A program made the translations under genes and the position numbers. 64,000 nt of DNA from Spongilla lacustris (Eukaryota; Porifera; Demospongiae; Spongillida; Spongillidae): assembly GCA_949361645.1 (NCBI GenBank), contig OX442415.1, positions 11,640,245-11,704,244 on the forward strand, in the 5' to 3' direction. Numbering within the stretch: position 1 is the stretch's first letter; every line of letters begins with the position of its first letter. Shown here piece after piece: positions 1-12,890 of this stretch. The notes under the pieces are model-generated. The model was not told the DNA's origin. It saw only the letters and a list, made by a program, of their open reading frames with translations, and did no database searches.

Positions 1-633
1 AATTGGAACATGGATTTGATCACACATACAGGGAGTAAATGGGACCATGGATTTGACCCCAAAACAGACACAGGTACAGGGTGTAAATGGAACCATGGAT
101 CATGGATTTGACCCCACAATAGACACAAGTACAGGGTGTAAATGGGACCATGGATTTGACCCAACAACAGGCACAAGTACAGGGTGTAAATGGAACCATG
201 GAGCATACTCAAGTACAGGGTGTACATGGGATCATGGATTTGACCCCACAATAGACACAAGTACAGGGTGTAAATGGGACCATAGATTTGACCCCACAAC
301 AGACACAAGTGCTGGTGTAAATGGGATCATAGATTTGACCCTAAACAGACTCAAGTACAGGGTGTAAATGGGATCATGCATTTGACCCCACAACAGACAC
401 AAGTACAGGACCATGGATTTGACCCCACAATTGATACACCTACAGTGTGTAAATGGGACCATGCATTTGACCCTAAACAGACACAAGTACAGGGTGTAAA
501 TGGGACCATGGATTTGACCCCAAACTACACAAGTACAGGATGTACATGTAAATGGACCATGGATTTCATCCCACAACGGGGACCATGGATATTATCCCAC
601 AACAGACACAAGTGCACGGTGTAAATGGGACCA
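1..633 (+). repeat. Minisatellite array A, 48-bp unit
   Basis: Tandem, slightly degenerate copies of a unit of about 48 bp containing GGGTGTAAATGGGACCATGG followed by a TTTGACCCCACAA-type block and ACACAAGTACA. The unit length is a multiple of three, so spurious ORFs with repeating GCKWDHGFDP-like peptides run through it on both strands. The array starts before the window. It ends in a short junction (ACCACCGTCGTCACT) that also follows the same array near 7285. The same unit recurs inverted at 4215-5000 and direct at 6926-7285. Confidence 0.9.
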
Positions 634-639
634 CCGTCG

Positions 640-1338
640 TCACTGTACTAGCATAGATCTAGTAACCTTTCTCACGATCGTCGTATTCGCACCGCTCGAA
701 CTTCACGTCCGCCGATTGAAACTCTTATGATCTTGTCTTCAGTTGACGTCGCCATAAAGTTTATGTACGCAGAAGATAACGAAATAGGGATCGAATAGTA
801 TAACAACTGCATGTGAGTCCGACCGGGAGATGGATTCACGTATCCAGCGCAGAGTAGGTGTGGCTATAAGTTATCGAAGTGTCAGCCCACAGGAAGTAGT
901 TGCATATTCATGTATTTGGTGCATGGAAGCGGGTCACGCACGTACAACGGCGCGATTCGAGCGGGAAACTTGTACCAACTTTGCGCCGCTGTATCTCCGT
1001 AACGGATGACATAAAAATTAACGAACAGAACAAATCGATAGGTATACGACCTCTCTACCTACAAACCGAATTTGAAGCGATTTGATTACTCCTACAGAAA
1101 GTTATGGCAGGTTTTAATCCACAGGGGTATCGGACGTTGCAATACTGGCACGGAGCAAGTGCAAGACCCCAAAAAGTATTTTACCATAGAGAAATGGTGT
1201 AGTATGAAGTGTTGAAAATAGGAAGTTGATAGCGTTAACCGTTCGGAAGATATAGCAATTCAAAAGAGAAGCATTTTTATAACATTTTATATATATATAC
1301 GAAGGGCCATTTTGTCGGAAACTGTCCCATATATATAT
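640..1338 (-). mobile_element. T1 transposon, inverted 5'-end fragment (copy 1')
   Basis: On the minus strand this matches the 5' region and the first codons of the transposon whose better copy lies at 14206-17405. A start-like ATG near 755 is followed by codons resembling those at 1911 onwards, and an about 480-bp leader follows towards 1338. It is arranged head-to-head with the plus-strand copy that starts at about 1340; the mirror point is an AT-rich hairpin around 1320-1345 flanked by AACTGTCCC/GGGACAGTT. Only the 5' end is present, so it is a fragment. Homology is judged by eye. Confidence 0.65.
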
Positions 1339-2375
1339 ATATGGGACAGTTCACGACAAAATGAGCCTTCGTATATATATATAAAATGTTATAAAATTCC
1401 CTTATGTTTGAATCGCTATAACTTCTGAATGGTAAAAGCTATCGACTTCCTATTTTCAACACTTCATACTACACCATTTCTCTATTTTAAAATCCATTTT
1501 GGAGTCTTGCACTTGCTCCGTGCCAGTATTGCAATGTTCGATACCCCACCGGGTTCACACCCGCCATAACTTTAGGTAGGAGTAATGAAATCGCTTCAAA
1601 TTCGGTTTGTAGGTAGAGAGGTCCTATACCTATCGATTTGTTCTGTTCGTTAATTTTTATGTCATCCGTTACGGAGATACAGCGGCGCAAAGTCGGTACA
1701 CGTTTCCCGCTCGAATCGCGCCGTTGTACGTGCGAGGCCCGCTTCCATTCATCAAAGACATGAATATGCAACTACTTCCTGTGGGCCGAGACTTTGATAA
1801 CTTATAGCCACACCCATACTGCGCTAGCTAGATCTGATGAGTAAGTATTTAATGTATCGTCCCTGTCACAGTTGTTATTCGTTATCTCCTATGTAGATAA
1901 CGGAGATATGGCGACGTCCACTGAAGACAACACGCTCGCAAGAGTTTCAATCGGCGGACGAGTTCGAGCGAGGTGGGGAGATTGAGAACGGTAGTGACGG
2001 TGGTTATACTACTGACGACGACTGACGATGGTGGTTGTAGGGAGTGAGCAGCCCCTAAATGACTAAGAGCCAGCAGCCCTAGTCTCGTACCCAGACCCTG
2101 ATTCCCACAGCTGCGGATGGACACCAGCCCCACCCCCACATATGCCTCACTGCATTGCAAGTCCAGACAGCAGCCCCGCATAACCAGCAGCAGACGCCAC
2201 CAACCCGCACTACCTATGGAACCACCTACCCATATCAGACCCTACACACGAGCCACAAACTAACCAGTGGGGTCAGCCTCCACAATGGTATACCAGTGGA
2301 AACACTGCTATCCCTCTCGCTGCAAATGGAGTTGGCAGCCCCCACAATTTCAATCAAGGGAAGCCACACATCCCA

Positions 2376-2834
2376 ATGGACTTACAGCAGAACCTAGCTG
2401 ACTGTGTCCGGCAGTGTGGCCAGGATGTCACTTGTGTGTCACAGCTGTACCAGGACTGGAATGCCTTCTTGAGCCAGTGGTTTGGTCCTCTGGTTGGCCT
2501 AAGACACTACCACACATTTGAGTTTGATCAAGACCACCCTGGTGTCATGAGGATGGAGACCTTGCCATCGGACACAAACCCCACCGAGATGAGCATGCTG
2601 AGGGCTGGAGTGGCCATAAAGGACATACAGGAGGCTTATCAGAGCCAAGTGATGCCACCTGTTATTACCCCCAGTGGATTGTCCCTGATGCGGTCACTGT
2701 ACCTGTACGAGAAGGTGAGGGAATACGGTCGTGACCCCAAGAAAAGGGACAAGGTGTTGTCCAAAGCCTTCACAAAGCTTAGAGGCCAACTCTTCCTATA
2801 TATCCATGCGGTAATGCTTCATCCCATGCAGTAG
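2376..2834 (+). pseudogene. T1 transposase C-terminal domain remnant
   Basis: The open frame of 152 codons is nearly the same as residues 1-140 of the downstream frame of the full copy (14206-15093 minus): both share LADCVRQCGQ, WFGPLVG, SDTNPTEMSMLRAGVA, DIQEAYQSQVMPPVI and YLYEKVREY. After about 2770 the frame departs from the family, and the following Pro/Ser linker is mostly lost. What is left cannot act as a transposase because the catalytic core upstream is absent. Confidence 0.7.
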
Positions 2835-2881
2835 CAGAAAATGACAAACCAAGACCTTCCTCACTTACTTACAGTCTGCAG

Positions 2882-3245
2882 ATGACACTCACAGTGAATT
2901 GCAAGGTGAAGGTAATAGCTGACACTGTTTCTGGCAGGAGGAAATGCAGACCCAGGTCTGAACTAATCCTTGCCTACCAATGCACTGTACATGTATGTCG
3001 CAACAAGTATGCCAGTAGCCAGGCCCTGTCCCTGCACAAAAAGAACACTCACAAGCAGCCTGCTGTTCCAGGTGATGAACACAGATTCCAGCGTTGACAA
3101 AAGAAGCCAGGGTCCAGCCAAGCACAAGCCGCGAGGCATACGCTAATATCTGAAATTGACAGGCCATTTTCCAGTTCGGTGTGTGGCAAGACGTACGGCA
3201 CCCCAGCCGCACTGTATACTCACAACAAGACCAATAATGGTTCAT
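2882..3245 (+). pseudogene. T1 C2H2 zinc-finger remnant
   Basis: Frame fragments resemble the two C2H2 fingers of the full T1 copy: a first finger with YQCTVHVCRNKYASSQALSL and then HKKNTHKQPAVPGDEH, and a second, frameshifted one ending TYGTPAALYTHNKTNNGS-like. An extra codon separates the first finger's cysteines (C-x3-C instead of C-x2-C), and reading is interrupted between fingers, so this is a decayed copy. Confidence 0.6.
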
Positions 3246-3279
3246 GACAAAGGAACCATATTGTGAGATGCATGCTTTT

Positions 3280-4135
3280 TATGTAGTTTAAGGTCACCTC
3301 TGCAGTGTACACCATACATCTGTGTCGTTAAGGGGTTAACTCTGTATACCATACATCTGTGTCATCAAGGGATTACCTGTACACCATACATCTGTATCGT
3401 TAAAGGGTTTTTACCTCTGTACACTTTGTGTATGTGTTATTACAGTATCACCTGTACACCATACATCTGTGTCATCAAGGGGTTACCTGTACACCATACA
3501 TCTGTATCGTTAAAGGGTTTTTACCTCTGTACACTTTGTGTATGTGTTATTAAGGTATCACCTGTACACCATACATCTGTGTCATCAAGGGGTTACCTGA
3601 ACACCATACATCTGTGTTGTTAAGGGGTTACCTCTTGTGTGTACCCCATTAATCTGTTTCATCAAGGGGTTACCTGTACACCATACATCTGTGTCGTTAA
3701 GGTGTTACCTCTGCACACCTTATGTATATGTATGGGTTGTTACCTGTACAGTGTACAGTGTACACCATACATCTGTGTCGTTAAGGGGTTAACTCTGTAT
3801 ACCTTATGTATGTGTTGTTAAGGGGTCACCTGTACTCCATACATCTGTGTCATCAAGGGGTTACCTGTACACCATACACCTGTGTCGTTAAGGTGTTACC
3901 TCTGCACACCTTATGTACATGTATGGGTTGTTATGGTATCACCTGTACAGTGTACAGTGTACACCATACATCTGTGTCGTTAAGGGGTTAACTCTGTATA
4001 CCTTATGTATGTGTTGTTAAGGGGTCACCTGTACACTGTACATCGGTGTCGTTAAGGGGTTACCTCTGCACACCATACATCTGTGTCATCAAGGGGTTAC
4101 CTGTACACCATACATCTGTGTCGTTAAGGGATTTT
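3280..4135 (-). repeat. Minisatellite array B' (inverted), about 35-bp unit
   Basis: Tandem copies of a unit of about 35 bp containing ACCTGTACACCATACATCTG, then TGTCATCAAGGGGTT or TGTCGTTAAGGGGTT. It is the reverse complement of array B at 7375-8200 and forms the outer left part of the large palindrome. Short ORFs with repeating HTSVS-like peptides are by-products of the repeat. Confidence 0.9.
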
Positions 4136-4214
4136 TACTTTTCACGTAGTGGTGATGTAATCCATCTGATGCTGTGAAAATCTAGGTCTGGGTGTGAGAC
4201 TAGTGACGATGGTG
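4136..4214 (-). repeat. Junction segment J' between arrays (inverted copy)
   Basis: A non-tandem segment (TTTTCACGTAGTGGTGATGT ... AGACTAGTGACGATGGTGGT) that joins array B' to array A'. It is the reverse complement of 7290-7375. The conserved order A-J-B in both arms shows that the palindrome arose by inversion of a composite unit rather than by independent array growth. Confidence 0.75.
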
Positions 4215-5000
4215 GTCCCATTTACACCCTGTATATGTGTCTGCTGTGGGATCAAATCCATGGTCCCATTTACATCCTGTATGTGTGTATTTTGGGGTCA
4301 AATCCATAGTCCCATTTACACACTGTAGGTGTATCTATTGTCGGGTCAAATGCATGATCCCATTTACACCCTGTACTTGAGTCTGTTTTAGGGTCAAATC
4401 TATGGTTCCATTTACACCCTAAAGCTGTGTCTGTTGTGAGATCAAATCCATGCTCCCATTTACACCCTGCATGTACTTTTGTCTGTTGTGGGGTAAATTC
4501 ATTGGTCCCATTTACACCCTGTACTTTTTCTGTTGTGGGGTCAATTCATTGGTCCCATTTATACCCTGTACTTTTGTCTGTTGTGGGGTCAATTCATTGG
4601 TCCCATTTACACCCTGTACTTTTGTCTGTTGTGGGGTCAATTCATTGGTCCCATTTACACCCTGTACTTTTGTCTGTTGTGGGGTCAATGATCTGATGTA
4701 CACCCTGTACTTGTGATCAAATCCATGATCCCATTTACACACTGTACTTTTGTCTGTTGTGGGGTCAATTCATTGGTCCCATTTACACCCTGTACTTTTG
4801 TCTGTTGTGGGGTCAGTTCATTGGTCCTATTTACACCCTGTACTTCTGTCTGTTGTGGGTCAAATCCATGGTCCCATTTACACCCTGTACTTGTGTCTGT
4901 TTTAGGATCAAATCCATGGTCCTATTTACACTCTGTACATGTACATGTATGTGTGTCTGTTGTGGGGTCAATGCATTGGTCCCATTTACACCCTGTAATG
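4215..5000 (-). repeat. Minisatellite array A' (inverted 48-bp unit)
   Basis: Reverse-complement copies of the unit seen at 1-633 and 6926-7285 (CCCATTTACACCCTGTACTT then TGTCTGTTGTGGGGTCAA). About sixteen units, more than twice as many as in the right arm, so the arrays changed length after the inversion. Translations such as VCCGVNSLVPFTPCT reflect the repeat only. Confidence 0.9.
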
Positions 5001-5436
5001 GCCCAGGGTCCAATCAGGTCAACTCCCTCACTGCAAGTGGACAGAACCATTAATGCAAGTTAACTTAATAGCCCCACACTACATGTCCAGACAGTTAGCA
5101 CCAGTGCATGGAGCAATTGCAGGTGGAGTTATCAGACTGGCAGCAAGGGAGCAATCAGGTGCTAAAAAATCCTACAGGGTCATTGGGGGTCCCCACAATA
5201 ATGCAGCTCTCACACTGCGATAGGAATTGGCACCCCCCACTATATTAGGGGAGCCATGAACTGGATTAACACATGCCCCATTCACCCCCATGGCCCTATC
5301 TCCCACTACCTATTCTCCTCTACTGCAAGTTGTATCAGAGGCCCAGGCCATCCCCTACTCAATAGCACTCTCAGTCCCCACACGACCAGCCCTCCCACCC
5401 ACCCCTAAAAACCCCTCTAACATATGGTGTAATCGT
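5001..5436. repeat. Left-arm-only segment of the palindrome
   Basis: About 436 bp without counterpart in the right arm, where array A follows directly at 6926. It resembles the neighbouring segment 5437-5720 (an ATGGCCCTAT...CTACTGCAAG stretch against ATGGCCCTCTAT...CACTGCAAATG), so it may be a diverged internal duplication. No coding signal was recognised. Confidence 0.5.
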
Positions 5437-6925
5437 ACTACCAACAGGCCGGAGAGCTGCCAGCTGCCACATTACCAGGGTTGAATGGGGTCGTCACAAA
5501 GCTATGTGGAGTGGAACCTTGAACTGGAGCCGACCCCAAATACTGGGGCCAGCCACAATGGCCCTCTATCCTAGCCCCACACAGCTCCTCACTGCAAATG
5601 CAAATGAAGCCACTACCTATGAAACCATTAACCCCCACACTACTAGAGTACTTACTAGTAGGGGACCGGAACCATCGTGGAGCTACCATCTCGCATTGGA
5701 CAAATGGGGATACCACCACTGAGTGTACATGCCTACGTTTTTCTCTTCACACATTTTGTGTTGTACATGTAGATCTGAACTAGGTCTACTGTAGACATGT
5801 ACATGTTTTGTGCATGTACATGTACGTATACAGAGTAAATTTTATCTGGTGTGAAGCCATGCTGTTAGTGGTGAATATACTTACCTGCCCTATCGGTACT
5901 GATTGCGGTGGGTCTGCACCCGTGGTTGGTGTATATAGACAACCAAGGCTTGCAGAGGGCGTTTTGCCTACATACTGTAAGGCCTTACTTTACGCGAGTA
6001 GCAAAATATGGAAGTACCATTTTGAATGTCACGCATGCACAGTCACAGCTACAATGTGGCACGATGAAGACATCAGAATTCATGACCACACAATGCAAGT
6101 GGAGTTAATAGACCCTACAAATTTAATGGATTCATCAACTACGTTATACCTAGCCCTAGGCTGGTGTTTCTGCCAAAATGTATGTGCGCGGGTAGTGTAT
6201 AGTGGCCGTGGGGCACAGGTGAAACTGGGTTACACTGGTAATGTCTGGTGACATCTCTGACAGTGCTGTGTGGTCATGAATTCTGACGTCTTCACCGTGA
6301 CACATTGTAGCTGTGACTGTGCTTGCAATTTATGTGACATTGATTCAAAATGGCACTAATATGTTTTGCTACTAGTTCTCAGTACATGTAGGCAAAACGC
6401 CCTCTGCAAGCCTTGGTTGTCTATATACACCAACCACGGGTGCAGACCCACCACAATCAGTACCGATAGGGCAAGTAACTATATTCACCACTAACAGCAT
6501 GGCTTCACACCAGAATGCACAAAACATGTACATGTACATGTCTACAGTAGTTCAGATCCACATGTACAGCACAAAATGTGTGAAGAGAAAAACGTATACG
6601 CATGTACACTCTACAAATGGAGGCTGCTCCAGTGGTGGCATCCCCATTTGTCCAATGCAAGCTGGTAGCTCCACGATGGTTCCCCTACCAGTAATTCCTC
6701 TTGTAGTGTGGGGGTTAATGGTTTCATAGGTACATGTAGTGGCTTCACGTGCATTTGCAGTGAGGAGCTGTGTGGGGCTAGGATAGAAGGCCATTGTGGC
6801 TGGTCCCAGTGTTTGAGGTCGGCTCCAGTTCAAGGTTCCACTCCACATGCTGAGGTCTAGCTTTGTGACGACCCCATTCAACCCTGGTAATGTGGCAGCT
6901 GGCAGCTCTCCGGCCTGTTGGTAGT
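5437..6925. repeat. Core inverted repeat of the 4.9-kb palindrome (centre near 6.19 kb)
   Basis: The left arm 5437-6110 and right arm 6262-6925 are imperfect reverse complements, for example CCACATTACCAGGGTTGAAT (5466-5485) and its complement near 6875-6894, or CAAGGCTTGCAGAGGGCGTT and its complement near 6396-6415. About 150 bp of unpaired DNA lies at the centre. Overlapping ORFs on both strands are mirror translations of the same repeat, with no known domain. Confidence 0.85.
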
Positions 6926-7289
6926 ATGACCCCACAACAGACAAAAGTACAGGGTGTAAATGGAACCATGTATTTGACCCCACAACAGACATAAGAACAG
7001 GGTGTAAATGGGACCATGGATTTGATCACAAGTACAGGGTGTAAATGGGATCATGGATTTGAGTCCCTACAACAGACACAAGTACAGGGTGTAAATGGGA
7101 GCATGGATTTGATCTCACAACAGACACAAGTTTAGGGTGTAAATGGGACCATAGATTTGACCCTAAAACAGACTCAAGTACAGTGTGTAAATGGGACCAT
7201 GGATTTGACCCCACAATAGATACACTTACAGTGTGTAAATGGGACCATGGATTTGATCCCACAGCAGACACTAGTACAGGGTGTAAATG
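6926..7289 (+). repeat. Minisatellite array A (right arm of the palindrome)
   Basis: Seven to eight direct copies of the 48-bp unit described at 1-633. The array ends with ACCACCGTCGTCACT, as at 634-648. Confidence 0.9.
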
Positions 7290-7374
7290 GGACCACCGTC
7301 GTCACTAGTCTCGCACCCAGACCTAGATTTTCACAGCATTGGATGGATTACATCACCACTACGTGAAAAGTAAA
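7290..7374 (+). repeat. Junction segment J (right arm)
   Basis: Single-copy link between arrays A and B: CACTAGTCTCGCACCCAGAC, then a stretch ending CATCACCACTACGTGAAAAG. Reverse complement of 4136-4214. Confidence 0.75.
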
Positions 7375-8200
7375 AATCCATAAACGACACAGATGTATGG
7401 TGTACAGGTAACCCCTTAATGACACATACATAAGGTGTACAGAGGTATCCCCTTAACAACACGGATGTATGGTGTACAGGTAACCCCTTGATGACACAGA
7501 TGAATGGGGTACACACAAGAGGTTAAATCCCTTAACAACACATACATAAGGTTTACAGAGGTAACCCCTTAACGACACAGATGTATTGTGTAAAGGTAAC
7601 CCCTTGATGACACAGATGTATGGTGTACAGAGGTAACCCCTTAACGACACAGAAGTACAGTGTACAGGTAACCCCTTAACAACACATACATAAGGTATAC
7701 AGAGTTAACCCCTTAACGACACAGATGTATGGTGTACAGGTAACCCCTTGATGACACATATGTATATGATGGGGGGGGGGGGGGGGGGGGGGTACAACAA
7801 GAGGTAACCCCTTAACAACACATACATTAACGACACATACATAAAGCATACAAAGGTAACCCCTTAACGGCACAGATGTATGGTGTACAGGTAACCCCTT
7901 AACGGCACAGATGTATGGTGTACAGGTAACCCTTTAACGGCACAGATGTATGGTGTACAGGTAACCCCTTAACGGCACAGATGTATGGTGTACAGGTAAC
8001 CCCTTAACGGCACAGATGTATGGTGTACAGGTAACCCCTTAACGGCACAGATGTATGGTGTACAGGTAACCCCTTAACGGCACAGATGTATGGTGTACAG
8101 GTAACCCCTTAACGACACAGATGTATGGTGTACAGGTAACCCCTTGATGAAACATACATAAGGTTTACAGAGGTAACCCCTTAACGACACAGATGTACAG
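7375..8200 (+). repeat. Minisatellite array B, about 35-bp unit, with a 22-nt G tract
   Basis: Tandem copies of GGTAACCCCTTAACGACACA followed by GATGTATGGTGTACA. Seven nearly identical units at 7860-8110 carry GGCACAG instead of GACACAG, showing recent local amplification. A run of 22 G occurs at 7771-7792 inside the array. Confidence 0.9.
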
Positions 8201-11200
8201 TGTACATACCCACCACACATCAGTACACTATACACACCACATCAGTACACTATACACACCACACATCGGTACACTATACACACCACACATCAGTACACTA
8301 TACACACCACATCAGTACACTATACACACCACACATCGGTACACTATACACACCACACATCAGTACACTATACACACCACACATCAGTACACTATACACA
8401 CCACATCAGTACACTATACACACCACATCAGTACACTATACACACCACACATCGGTACACTATACACACCACACATCAGTACACTATACACACCACACAT
8501 CAGTACACTGTACACACCACACATCAGTACACTATACACACCACACATCAGTACACTATACACACCACACATACGCACACCACACATCAGTACACTATAC
8601 ACACCACACATCAGTACACTATACACACCACACATACGCACACCACACATCAGTACACTATACACACCACACATCAGTACACTATACACACCACACATCA
8701 GTACACACATCAGTACACTATACACACCACACATACACACACCACACATCAGTACACTATACACACCACACATACGCACACCACACATCAGTACACTATA
8801 CACACCACACATCAGTACACTATACAAACCACACATACACACCACACATCAGTACACTATACACACCACACATCAGTACACTATACACACCACACATCAG
8901 TACACTATACACACCACACATACACACACCACACATCGGTACACTATACACACCACACATCAGTACACTATACACACCACACATCAGTACACTATACACA
9001 CCACACATCAGTACACTATACACACCACACATCAGTACACTATACACACCACACATACACACACCACACATCAGTACACTATACACACCACACATACACA
9101 CACCACACATCGGTACACTATACACACCACACATGCACACACCACACATCGGTACACTATACACACCACACATACACACACCACACATCAGTACACTATA
9201 CACACCACACATCAGTACACTATACACACCACACATCAGTACACTATACACACCACACATACACACACTACACATCAGTACACTATACACACCACACATC
9301 AGTACACTGTACACACCACACATACACACACCACACATCAGTACACTATACACACCACACATCAGTACACTATACACACCACACATCAGTACACTATACA
9401 CACCACACATACACACACCACACATCAGTACACTATACACACCACACATACACACACCACACATACACACACCACACATCAGTACACTATACACACCACA
9501 CATCAGTACACTATACACACCACACATACACACACCACACATACACACACCACACATCAGTACACACATCAGTACACTATACACACCACACATACACACA
9601 CCACACATCAGTACACTATACACACCACACATCAGTACACTATACACACCACACATCAGTACACTATAGACACCACACATCAGTACACTATACACACCAC
9701 ACATATACACACCACATCAATACACTATACACACCACACATACACACCACACATACACACCACACATCAGTACACTATACACACCACACATACACACACT
9801 ACACATCAGTACACTATACACACCACACATCAGTACACTATACACACCACACATACACACACCACACATCAGTACACTATACACACCACACATCAGTACA
9901 CTATACACACCACACATCAGTACACTATACACACCACACATATACACACCACATCAATACACTATACACACCACACATACACACACCACACATCAGTACA
10001 CTATACACACCACACATCAGTACACTATACACACCACACATATACACACCACACATCAGTACACTATACACACCACACATCAGTACACTATACACACCAC
10101 ACATCAGTACACTATACACACCACACCTATACACACCACACATCAGTACACTATACACACCACACATACACACACCACATCAGTACACTATACACACCAC
10201 ACATCAGTACACTATACACACCACACATCAGTACACTATACACACCACACCTATACACACCACACATCAGTACACTATACACACCACACATACACACCAC
10301 ACATCAGTACACTATACACACCACACATCAGTACACTATACACACCACACATCAGTACACTATAGACACCACACATCAGTACACTATACACACCACACAT
10401 ATACACACCACACATCAGTACACTATACACACCACACATCAGTACACTATACACACCACACATCAGTACACTATACACACCACACATCAGTACACTATAC
10501 ACACCACACATACACACACCACACATCAGTACACTATACACACCACACATACACACACCACACATACACACACCACACATACACACACCACACATCAGTA
10601 CACTATACACACCACACATCAGTACACTGTACACACCACACATACACACACCACACATCAGTACACTATACACACCACACATACACACACCACACATACA
10701 CACACCACACATCAGTACACACATCAGTACACTATACACACCACACATACACACACCACACATCAGTACACTATACACACCACACATCAGTACACTATAG
10801 ACACCACACATCAGTACACTATACACACCACATCAATACACTATACACACCACACATACACACCACACATACACACCACACATACACACCACACATCAGT
10901 ACACTATACACACCACACATACACACACTACACATCAGTACACTATACACACCACACATCAGTACACTATACACACCACACATACACACACCACACATCA
11001 GTACACTATACACACCACACATCAGTACACTATACACACCACACATCAGTACACTATACACACCACACCTATACACACCACACATCAGTACACTATACAC
11101 ACCACACATACACACACCACATCAGTACACTATACACACCACACATCAGTACACTATACACACCACACATCAGTACACTATACACACCACACCTATACAC

Positions 11201-12395
11201 ACCACACATCAGTACACTATACACACCACACATACACACCACACATCAGTACACTATACACACCACACATCAGTACACTATACACACCACACATCAGTAC
11301 ACTATAGACACCACACATCAGTACACTATACACACCACACATATACACACCACACATCAGTACACTATACACACCACACATCAATACACTATACACACCA
11401 CACATACACACACCACACATCAGTACACTATACACACCACACATCAGTACACTATACACACCACACATCAGTACACTATACACACCACACATCAGTACAC
11501 TATACACACCACACATCAGTACACTATACACACCACACATCAGTACACTATACACACCACACATACACACCACACATCAGTACACTATACACACCACACA
11601 TCAGTACACTATACACACCACACATCAGTACACTATACACACCACACATACACACACCACACATCAGTACACTATACACACCACACATCAGTACACTATA
11701 CACACCACACATACACACCACACATCAGTACACTATACACACCACACATCAGTACACTATACACACCACACATCAGTACACTGTACACACCACACATAAG
11801 TACACTATACACACCACACATCAGTACACTATACACACCACACATACACACACTACACATCAGTACACTATACACACCACACATACACACACTACACATC
11901 AGTACACTGTACACACCACACATCAGTACACTATACACACCACACATACACACACCACACATCAGTACACTATACACACCACACATCAGTACACTGTACA
12001 CACCACACATACGCACACCACACATCAGTACACTATACACACCACACATCAGTACACTATACACACCACATCAGTACACTATACACACCACACATCGGTA
12101 CACTATACACACCACACATACACACACCACACATCAGTACACTATACACACCACACATCAGTACACTATACACACCACACATCAGTACACCACACATCAG
12201 TACACTATACACACCACACATCAGTACACTATACACACCACACATACACACCACACATCAGTACACTATACACACCACACATCAGTACACTATACACACC
12301 ACACATCAGAACACTAAACACACACTACACCATACATGTATTCACCACACATCAGTACACTACACACACCTCACATCAGTACACTATACACATCT
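8200..12395. repeat. 4.2-kb satellite C of 24-bp and 15-bp units
   Basis: Almost the whole interval is made of a 24-bp unit (CATCAGTACACTATACAC plus ACCACA) mixed with a 15-bp unit (CATACACACACCACA). Both lengths are multiples of three and lack stops in several frames, which yields a 1,374-codon frame and long antisense frames without any coding meaning. Marker variants (CTATAGACACC at about 9665, 10365, 10796 and 11303; CCTATACACAC at about 10127, 10253, 11068 and 11192) recur in blocks, indicating higher-order duplication of several hundred bases. Confidence 0.95.
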
Positions 12396-12660
12396 GCCAG
12401 TGCAGTTTAACCACGTAGGGTGCAGCAATATGTTAGTGCACTCCCAGTTTTGGTGCTACATGTACATGTACGTGTATTAATGCCAGGTCACCTAGCTTGG
12501 AAACCCATGCATCAGAGTTTATCTCCACATTTTAAAATGTACCAGGTTTGAACTTATCACACCAATGTAGATGTATCCCACATTGAGAAGTTATAGCCTA
12601 GTCTTTTATGGCCCACCTACATATGAATTTGTTACTGATATTAGATAAGATAAGCTTGTG
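12396..12660. other. No feature recognised
   Basis: Low-complexity-free stretch following the satellite. Apart from a TACATGTACATGTACGTGTA motif near 12459 I see no coding potential or repeat structure. Confidence 0.5.
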
Positions 12661-12662
12661 CA

Positions 12663-12890
12663 TTAACCCTCCAGCACATGCACCAAACACACTGTCATTG
12701 GGATGTGCAAGACACCACACCTTCTATGGCATGGGGTGCACTAACCCTCCATCACATGCGCCAAACACAGTGTCATCGAGATGTGCAAGACACCACACCT
12801 TCTATGGCATGGGGTGCACCAACCCTCCAGCACATGCACCAAACACATTGTCATTGGGATGTGCAAGATACCATACCTCCTTTGGCATTC
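12663..12890 (+). repeat. Tandem repeat, three 81-bp units
   Basis: Three units beginning near 12666, 12747 and 12828, each with ACCCTCCAGCACATGCACCA and then GATGTGCAAGACACCACACC. 81 is a multiple of three, so ORFs with repeating NPPAHAPNTLSLGCARHHTF peptides cross it in two frames; these are not supported as genes. Confidence 0.85.

Larger units (their letters stand above)
1339..3260 (+). mobile_element. T1 transposon copy 1, internally deleted
   Basis: A second copy of the T1 family. The leader (1340-1910) mirrors 840-1338 and matches 16834-17405 read in reverse. A start ATG at 1911 opens an acidic N-terminus like that of the full copy but soon goes out of frame. Bases 2040-2375 do not match the full copy, so most of the DDE-like core is missing or replaced. 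Homology resumes at 2376 with the C-terminal domain and ends with a degraded zinc-finger region and a conserved 3' tail (ACCATATTGTGAGATGCATG near 3251). It cannot encode a complete transposase. Confidence 0.7.

Noticed and set aside
5290..7029. Mirror-image frames with the shared WSGTLNWSRPQ...PTQLLTAN peptide
   Set aside because: Both copies belong to the arms of one palindrome and give no independent evidence for protein coding.
8193..12317. 1,374-codon open frame (and antisense frames of up to 296 codons)
   Set aside because: It consists entirely of 24-bp and 15-bp satellite units whose lengths are multiples of three; there is no non-repetitive sequence, splice signal or domain.
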